The notes under the pieces were generated by a model. That model was not told the DNA's origin. It saw only the letters and a list, made by a program, of their open reading frames with translations, and searched no databases. DNA of 64,000 nucleotides from Nocardioides sp. SLBN-35. Its GTDB lineage: Bacteria > Actinomycetota > Actinomycetes > Propionibacteriales > Nocardioidaceae. The position numbers and the translations under genes were made by a program. The stretch spans positions 3,596,001 to 3,660,000 of the forward strand of contig NZ_VFNU01000001.1 of the NCBI RefSeq assembly GCF_006715725.1. Reading direction: 5' to 3'. Positions 58,870 to 64,000 of the stretch are shown here, piece after piece (position 1 is the first letter of the stretch; each line of letters begins with the position of its first letter).

Positions 58870-60474
58870 ATGCGTGTTCGACCCTCCAGCACCCTGGCCC
58901 GGGCGGCCTCGGCCGGCCTGCTCGCGCTCGGCGTGAGCGCAGCCGCGACCGTCGCCGCCGTCGGCGACCCGGGCGTGAGCCCGCAGCACTACACCGACGC
59001 GCTGGCTCCCGGCGCCTCGGTGACGATCACCAAGACGGTGGAGACGCCGCCCATCCCGCCCAACCCCGACATCGTGTTCCTGGCGGACACCACCACGAGC
59101 ATGACCGCGAGCATCGGCAACGTGCAGGCCAACGCCACCAGCATCGTCGGCCAGATCCTCGCGGCCCAGCCCACCGCACGGTTCGCCGTCGCCGACTACA
59201 AGGACACCGCCGACGCGAGCGGGTACTTCCTGCTGCGCCAGCAGCTGAGTGGCGACACCACCGCGGTCACCAACGGCATCAACGCCTGGACACCGCTCTC
59301 GGGTGGCGGCGGCGACGCCGCCGAGGACTGGATCGGCGCCCTGGCGCAGGTCCCGGGCGCGATCGACTTCCGCGCCAACGGGTCCCCGATCGTCGTCATG
59401 TTCGGCGACTCGACCAGCCACGACCCGTCGGCCGGCCAGTCCCTGGCCTCCACGACGGCGGCGCTGCAGGCAGCCGGCATCCGGGTGATCGCGATCTCGG
59501 TCCCCGGCGCCGACGGCTACCTGTGGGACGGGCTCGACTCGGCCGGCCAGGCGTCGTACGTCACCTCGCAGACGGGCGGCACCCTCACCAACGCCGATCC
59601 CGACGAGGTCTCGGACGTGATCCTCAGCCAGCTGCAGAACCTCCCGGCCGAGGTCACCCACGAGGTCTCCTGCGACCCGGGTGTGACGGTCTCCCTGAAC
59701 CCCGCCTCCCGCAGCGTCACCAGCGGCGAGACCACGACCTTCGACGAGACCATCACCCTCGCGGGCGACGCACCCCAGGGCCAGACCGTCTCCTGCACGG
59801 TGTCGTTCAAGATCAACGGTGAGGTCCCCGGCCCGGCGTTCGTGCAGACCGTCGACATCGACGTGGTGGACGTGACTCCCCCGGAGGTCACGGTCGAGAG
59901 CAGGACCGTCGAGGCCACGAGCCCGGCCGGTGCGGTGGTGTCGTACGACGCCAGCGCGGTCGACAACGTCGACGGCCCGCTCACGCCCACCTGTGTCCCG
60001 CCGTCGGGCTCGCAGTTCCCGCTCGGCAGCACCACCGTGGACTGCCAGGCCACCGACGCCGCGGGCAACACCGGCCACGGCTCGGGCACGATCGAGGTCG
60101 TCGACACGACGCCGCCGAGCGTCGCCTGCGCCGAGTCGACCAACCCGGGCGGGCGCGTGCCTCCCGCCGGCGGCGGCCAGCCGAACCCGCAGGGCCAGAA
60201 CCAGGACGGCTTCTACCGGCTCGACGCGAGCGACGTCGTCGACACCGACCCGGAGGTCTACCTGCGCGACACCGGCAGCGGCCACGTGTGGGGCCCGTTC
60301 GCCAGCGGTCAGCGGATCAAGTACACCGAGGCCGCGTCCGGCCCCCGGCAGTCGCCGATGGCAGGCGGCATCCTGCACCTGACCGGGACGGGTGACGCGG
60401 AGCTGTACGCCGTGGACTTCTCCGGCAACACCGCCGACCCGGTGGCGTGCCTGGTCCCGGCCCCGCCGAAGTAG
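58870..60474 (+). CDS. Secreted VWA- and HYR-domain protein
   Basis: A 534-residue exported protein with GGAAAGGA ahead of the ATG and a signal peptide (residues 1-~30, LARAASAGLLALGVSAAATVAA). The VWA domain (~65-270) has a MIDAS-like DTTTSM and FGDSTSHD. A HYR/bacterial-Ig domain follows (~385-455; DVTPPEVTVES, TVDCQATDAAGNTGHGSGTI). The C-terminal ~70 residues have no known motif, and there is no LPXTG or membrane anchor. Adhesion or matrix binding is plausible; the partner is unknown. Confidence 0.7.
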   Translation: MRVRPSSTLARAASAGLLALGVSAAATVAAVGDPGVSPQHYTDALAPGASVTITKTVETPPIPPNPDIVFLADTTTSMTASIGNVQANATSIVGQILAAQPTARFAVADYKDTADASGYFLLRQQLSGDTTAVTNGINAWTPLSGGGGDAAEDWIGALAQVPGAIDFRANGSPIVVMFGDSTSHDPSAGQSLASTTAALQAAGIRVIAISVPGADGYLWDGLDSAGQASYVTSQTGGTLTNADPDEVSDVILSQLQNLPAEVTHEVSCDPGVTVSLNPASRSVTSGETTTFDETITLAGDAPQGQTVSCTVSFKINGEVPGPAFVQTVDIDVVDVTPPEVTVESRTVEATSPAGAVVSYDASAVDNVDGPLTPTCVPPSGSQFPLGSTTVDCQATDAAGNTGHGSGTIEVVDTTPPSVACAESTNPGGRVPPAGGGQPNPQGQNQDGFYRLDASDVVDTDPEVYLRDTGSGHVWGPFASGQRIKYTEAASGPRQSPMAGGILHLTGTGDAELYAVDFSGNTADPVACLVPAPPK

Positions 60475-60509
60475 TCAGCACAAGCAGTCGGTCCAGGTCG
60501 TCGGGCCGG

Positions 60510-60884
60510 TCACGTCGTGGCCGGCCCGATGATCCCGTCGGCGTTGCGACCGACCCACCGCAGCAGCGGCACCATCACCTCGGCCAGCTCCTCGCCGAGC
60601 GGGGTGAGGCTGTAGTCGACCCGCGGCGGCATGACCGGCTGCTGCTCGCGATGGACCAGCCCGTCGGCCTCGAGGGTCTTCAGGGTCTGGGCGAGCATCT
60701 TCTCGCTGATCCCCTGGGCCCGGCGGCGCAGGTCGCTCCAGCGCTGCGGCCCGTCGGTGAGCGAGACCAGCACGAGCACGCCCCACTTGCTCATCACGTG
60801 GTCGAGCAGCACCCGGCTCGAGCAGGCCGCGGGGAACACCCCGCCGGGGAACTGCTCGAAGATCGTCTCGGTACTTCCTGCCAC
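60510..60884 (-). CDS. HxlR family transcriptional regulator
   Basis: This 124-residue winged-helix protein has the HxlR core: Cys21 in AACSSRVLLDHVMSKWGVLVL, RWSDLRRRAQGISEKMLAQTL as recognition region, and VDYSLTPLGEEL as the wing. Members with an early cysteine often sense quinones or electrophiles. The GTG start lies within a perfect palindrome, implying autorepression, and the divergent QorB-like gene is the likely target. Such pairs handle quinone or aldehyde stress. Confidence 0.88.
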   Translation of the reverse strand: MAGSTETIFEQFPGGVFPAACSSRVLLDHVMSKWGVLVLVSLTDGPQRWSDLRRRAQGISEKMLAQTLKTLEADGLVHREQQPVMPPRVDYSLTPLGEELAEVMVPLLRWVGRNADGIIGPATT

Positions 60885-60893
60885 GGAAGTACC
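60870..60893. promoter_or_regulatory. HxlR operator palindrome
   Basis: GGTACTTCC-TGCCAC-GGAAGTACC is a perfect 9-bp inverted repeat with a 6-bp spacer that covers the regulator's GTG start codon. Related half-sites (TACTTC, GTACTA) follow at 60895-60913 toward the divergent gene. Confidence 0.65.
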
Positions 60894-60994
60894 TTACTTC
60901 AAAGTGCGTACTAACTATTGGGAAGCAACTTCCCGAACGGCCCGTTGAGGACGTCGACAAGCACGACTCCCACCCGTTCCCGGAAGGAACCCAC

Positions 60995-61843
60995 ATGTCC
61001 CTCGTCGTCACCGGAGCCACCGGCCAGCTCGGCCGCCACGTCGTCGCCTCCCTCCTCGCCAAGGGCGTCCCCGCCGACCAGGTCGTCGCCCTGGGTCGCG
61101 ACGAGGAGCGGCTCGCCGGCCTCGCCGACCTCGGCGTGACCACCCGCCGGGTCGACTACGCCGACACCGACGCCCTCGCGGCCGCATTCGACGGCGCCGA
61201 CCGAGTGCTGCTCATCTCGGGCAGCGAGGTCGGCCAGCGCCTGCCCCAGCACCAGAACGTCATCGACGCCGCGAAGTCCGCCGGCGTCGCCCTGCTCGCC
61301 TACACGAGCATCCCGCACGCCGACACGTCCGGCATCGCGCTCGCGGCCGAGCACCGGGCCACCGAGGAGGCGATCCTCGCCTCCGGCCTGCCGCACACCT
61401 TCCTGCGCAACAGCTGGTACCTCGAGAACTACACCGACCAGCTCGCGACGTACGCCGAGCACGGCACCGTCCTCGGCGCCGCAGGTGACGGCCAGGTCAG
61501 CGCCGCCACCCGCGCCGACCTCGCCGAGGCCGCGGCCGCCGCGCTGCTCCTCGCGCAGCCGAAGGCCGTCTACGAGCTCGGTGGCGCCGCGTTCAGCCTC
61601 AAGGAGCTCGCCGCCACCGCCGGTGACGTCCTCGGCAAGGACGTCACCTACACCGACCTGCCGGCCGACGAGCTGACCAAGGTGCTGGTCGGTGCCGGCG
61701 TACCGGAGCAGTTCGCCGCCATCCTCGCCGACGCCGACCTCGGCCTGGGCCGCGGCGAGCTGTACGTCGACCCGGCCGACCTCCAGGAGCTGCTCGGCCG
61801 ACCGGCGACCTCGCTGTCCGACGCGCTGCGTGCCGCTCTCTGA
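60995..61843 (+). CDS. NAD(P)-dependent oxidoreductase, QorB/NmrA-like
   Basis: This 282-residue atypical SDR has VTGATGQLGRHVVASLLAKG at the N-terminus, LLAYTSIPHAD and TFLRNSWYLENY in the middle, as in E. coli QorB (YtfG), a quinone reductase. The active-site tyrosine of classical SDRs is absent, normal for this group. GGAAGGA lies upstream of the ATG. It is divergent from HxlR, and the pair is a typical quinone/electrophile detoxification unit. Confidence 0.88.
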   Translation: MSLVVTGATGQLGRHVVASLLAKGVPADQVVALGRDEERLAGLADLGVTTRRVDYADTDALAAAFDGADRVLLISGSEVGQRLPQHQNVIDAAKSAGVALLAYTSIPHADTSGIALAAEHRATEEAILASGLPHTFLRNSWYLENYTDQLATYAEHGTVLGAAGDGQVSAATRADLAEAAAAALLLAQPKAVYELGGAAFSLKELAATAGDVLGKDVTYTDLPADELTKVLVGAGVPEQFAAILADADLGLGRGELYVDPADLQELLGRPATSLSDALRAAL

Positions 61844-61888
61844 GGATCCGGGCGTGTGCTCCTCGTCGGTCGCGGGCATCGACGATGC

Positions 61889-62311
61889 ATGGCGATCGAT
61901 GAGGAGCACATCCGGCCCGACGGCGTCGACGACCTGACGGTCGAGGCGCTGGGCAACATCTCGGAGGCACTGGAGGCCGTCGAGGTCGCGCGCGGCCACC
62001 TGTACGCCTTCCACCGGATGAGCGGCACCGCCGACCTCACCCTCGGCAGGGGCGTCGACCAGCTCCGCGAGGCCGGACACACCGAGCTCGCCGACCGGAT
62101 CGACCGCGAGCTGGTCGGCCGCAACGTGCTGCAGGGCCGGTGGACCTTCCAGGTCGTGGAGGAGTACGACGACGGCTACTACGCCACCTTCAAGGAGCTG
62201 GATCGCGCGGCCCGTGACAGCCTGGTCGGCGGCCGCCGGCACCTCTACGAGGCCGAGATGAAGGAGGACCGGCGCACCCAGGGGCGGCCCGGTCACGAGC
62301 GCATCCCCTAG
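61889..62311 (+). CDS. Conserved hypothetical protein
   Basis: A 140-residue soluble, charged protein. It contains GNISEALEAVEVARGHLYAFHRMSGTADL (conserved-looking, His-rich centre) and ends with basic DRRTQGRPGHERIP. The family is not one I can name, though homologues seem common in actinobacteria. Its TAG stop (62309-62311) overlaps the first bases of palindromic repeat C. Confidence 0.65.
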   Translation: MAIDEEHIRPDGVDDLTVEALGNISEALEAVEVARGHLYAFHRMSGTADLTLGRGVDQLREAGHTELADRIDRELVGRNVLQGRWTFQVVEEYDDGYYATFKELDRAARDSLVGGRRHLYEAEMKEDRRTQGRPGHERIP

Positions 62312-62470
62312 CCTGGATCCACCGATTTGCCGCGTCGCGAGCGTCATCAGATGGGTGCGGTGGCAAGGCGTCCGGCGCGAAGCCAGACTGGGCGTCTGTC
62401 GAGCGTCGGCAACGCAGCCAACGTGCCCAGCTGGTGGCGCGTAGCAGCGGGAAATCGGTGGATCTAGGCT
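62310..62470. repeat. Long palindromic intergenic repeat, copy C
   Basis: The arms at 62310-62328 and 62452-62470 are complementary at 18 of 19 positions (AGCCTGGATCCACCGATTT). The core has GTGCGGTGGCAAGGCG, GCGCGAAGCCAGACTGGGCG and TGTCGAGCG, matching copy A at 30 of 35 positions from CAGACTGGGCG onward. It fills the gap between the converging 61889-62311 gene and cobK, ending at the cobK stop codon. Confidence 0.8.
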
Positions 62471-63198
62471 TAGGACTGGAGGGATCCCAGCCAGGCGACG
62501 ACCGCGTCGACGTCCTGCACGGTCCCGACGCCCTCGGGCGCCGCGGCCCGTCGTACGACGACCACCGGGATGCCGAGCGCGGCGGCCGCCTCCATCTTGG
62601 GCCAGGTGAGCTCGCCGCCGGAGTCCTTGGTGACGAGCACGTCGCGGTCGGCCATCAGGTCGAGCTCGCGCTCGAGCGTGTAGGGCCCACGCGAGGTGAG
62701 CAGCTCCCAGGCGGGCGGGACCTCGAGGTCGGGCGGGTCCACGACCCGGGCCAGCACCTGCCGCTCGGCCAGCGCCGGGACGAACCGGGCCAGCTCCTGG
62801 CGGCCGATGGTGAGGAACGGGCGGCTGCCGAGCTCGCCGGCCACCGTCGCGGCCTGCTCGTGCGTGTGCACCCAGATCCACGAGGGGGTCGCGCGGTCGG
62901 CCCAGCCGGGGCGCTCGAGCCGGAGCAACGGCACGCCGCTCGCCGCGCAGGCCTCGGCTGCATTGCGGGAGATGCCCGCGGCGAACGGGTGGGTCGCGTC
63001 GACGACCGCGCCGAAGTCGGCCAGGGCCTCCTGCAGCCCCGGGACCCCGCCGAAGCCGCCGATCCGCACCTCACCGACAGGCAGCCGGGGCCGGGCGACT
63101 CTCCCGGCGAGCGACGAGACGACGGGGATGCCGGCGTCGACCAGCCGGGCAGCGAGGTCGCGGGCCTCACCCGTACCTCCGAGCAGCAGCACTCTCAC
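62470..63198 (-). CDS. cobK: Precorrin-6A reductase
   Basis: This 242-residue NADPH-dependent reductase reduces the corrin precursor before CobL acts. Features are [19 protein letters not shown] at the N-terminus, [29 protein letters not shown], and [17 protein letters not shown] near the C-terminus. The GTG start overlaps the cobQ stop (GTGA). It is the one ring-modifying gene placed away from the main operon. Its TAA stop abuts repeat C. Confidence 0.93.
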   Translation of the reverse strand: MRVLLLGGTGEARDLAARLVDAGIPVVSSLAGRVARPRLPVGEVRIGGFGGVPGLQEALADFGAVVDATHPFAAGISRNAAEACAASGVPLLRLERPGWADRATPSWIWVHTHEQAATVAGELGSRPFLTIGRQELARFVPALAERQVLARVVDPPDLEVPPAWELLTSRGPYTLERELDLMADRDVLVTKDSGGELTWPKMEAAAALGIPVVVVRRAAAPEGVGTVQDVDAVVAWLGSLQS

Positions 63199-64000
63199 CG
63201 GGTGAGCTCCAGCAGCGCGTCGACGTCGAGGTGCTCCTCGACCAGGTCGCCGAGGAGGTCCAGCCGGGCGGCGCGTGCTGCCGTGAACGACGCCTCGGAC
63301 GACACCCCCAGCGCGTCGCGCAGGTAGGCGGCGCGGGTCGCATCGTCCTCCAGGCTGCCGTGCACCATCGTGCCGCTCACCACCCCGGCGACCGTCGAGC
63401 CGGTGATCCGGCCGTGGTGGATCTCGTAGCCCGCGGGGTCGTGCAGCACCAGCCGCTTCTCCGCCCCGAAGCGGGTGGTCAGGTCGAGGAGCCCCAGCCC
63501 GTCGACCGCGGCGCCCGGCGTGCCCTCGATCCCGTCGGAGTCCTCGATCCGCACGCCCAGCATCTGGCAGCCACCACAGATCCCCAGCACCGGCCGCCCC
63601 GCCCGCGCGTGCCGCACGATCGCCGTGTCCAGGCCGCGCTCGCGCAGCCACGCGAGATCGGCCAGCGTCGCCCGGGAGCCCGGCAGCACGACCAGGTCGG
63701 CGTCGGCCAGCCGGGCCGGGTCGGAGACGAACTCGACGTCCAGCGCCGGCTCCAGCCCGAGCGCGTCGACGTCGGTGAAGTTGCTGATCCGCGGCAGCCG
63801 TACGACGGCGACCCGCCGCACGCCCGCACCCACCTCGGCCCGGCGACCGGCCAGGTCGAGCGCGTCCTCGGAGTCCAGCCACAGGTCGGGGTGCCACGGC
63901 AGCACGCCGTACGTCGGACGTCCGGTGCGCTGCTCGAGGTCGGCCAGGCCCGGGCGCAGCAGGTCGACGTCGCCGCGGAACTTGTTGACGACGTACCCCT
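63195..64000 (-). CDS. cobQ: Cobyric acid synthase, C-terminal part (5' truncated by window)
   Basis: The frame stays open to the window edge; about 268 C-terminal residues are visible. They include the end of the synthetase domain ([34 protein letters not shown]) and the glutaminase domain with [16 protein letters not shown], the nucleophile in [11 protein letters not shown], and GYEIHHGRI. CobQ amidates the b, d, e and g side chains of adenosylcobyrinic acid diamide. It overlaps cobK by 4 bp. Confidence 0.93.
   Translation of the reverse strand, partial: GYVVNKFRGDVDLLRPGLADLEQRTGRPTYGVLPWHPDLWLDSEDALDLAGRRAEVGAGVRRVAVVRLPRISNFTDVDALGLEPALDVEFVSDPARLADADLVVLPGSRATLADLAWLRERGLDTAIVRHARAGRPVLGICGGCQMLGVRIEDSDGIEGTPGAAVDGLGLLDLTTRFGAEKRLVLHDPAGYEIHHGRITGSTVAGVVSGTMVHGSLEDDATRAAYLRDALGVSSEASFTAARAARLDLLGDLVEEHLDVDALLELTR

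Overview
The window is about 70% GC throughout, its genes are densely packed and often overlap by 1-8 bp (ATGA/GTGA junctions), GTG starts are common, and many genes appear to be leaderless. Gene content points to a high-GC actinobacterium, most likely Nocardioides or a close relative: a topoisomerase IV pair around the primary sigma factor, an LprG/P55-type operon, and a mycobacterial-like RNase H/CobC - zinc ribbon - Nif3 operon. The genus is inferred from family recognition and not from any alignment.

Layout. 1-9.3 kb is a housekeeping block: the 3' end of parC, an lprG-like lipoprotein with a P55-like exporter, a beta-carbonic anhydrase, a GNAT, parE, a small zinc-finger-like protein and the primary sigma factor. 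9.4-15.1 kb holds a HhH-GPD DNA repair protein, an MFS transporter, a TetR regulator divergent from an SDR/old-yellow-enzyme pair with two dyad operators between them, and three small conserved proteins. RNase P RNA lies at 15.1-15.5 kb. 15.5-21.2 kb carries an MTHFR-like protein, an FAD monooxygenase, an orphan SNF2-like helicase and an ABC-F protein. 21.2-22.7 kb is glyA with a tandem glycine riboswitch. 22.7-32.7 kb is a same-strand catabolic block: ureohydrolase, NCS1 permease, aldehyde dehydrogenase, a GMC oxidoreductase with a small partner, a PucR regulator, a CE4 deacetylase-like hydrolase and two SDRs. 32.8-36.6 kb has an ACT-domain protein, a GTPase, small proteins, a cold-shock protein, and a guanidinium exporter behind a guanidine-III riboswitch.

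36.6-64 kb is dominated by aerobic (late cobalt insertion) cobalamin biosynthesis: cobT-cobS, cobU, a cobC-type phosphatase fused to RNase H, then a riboswitch-controlled run cobG-cobH-cobIJ-cobL-cobM-chelatase(I-D)-bluB-cobO-cobB-cobC/D. A second B12 riboswitch controls cbtB-cbtA-cobD(cbiB). cobK and the 3' part of cobQ lie at the right edge on the minus strand. The ring-modifying, cobalt-uptake, adenosylation, amidation, aminopropanol and lower-ligand steps are therefore nearly all here; cobA, cobF and cobN are not seen. Unrelated genes are interspersed: RNB nuclease, YaaA, a secreted VWA/HYR protein, an HxlR regulator with a QorB-like reductase, and a GPP34 remnant.

The most unusual observation is a family of three ~160-bp intergenic palindromic repeats (39.3, 45.3 and 62.4 kb). 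They share an inner core, but their outer arms are unrelated between copies while remaining almost perfectly self-complementary within each copy. Other points of interest are a short hairpin repeat embedded in two coding sequences, about fifteen predicted leaderless promoters including a pair of overlapping divergent -10 boxes, a 37-residue membrane protein, and a short CobG-like protein without Fe-S ligands.
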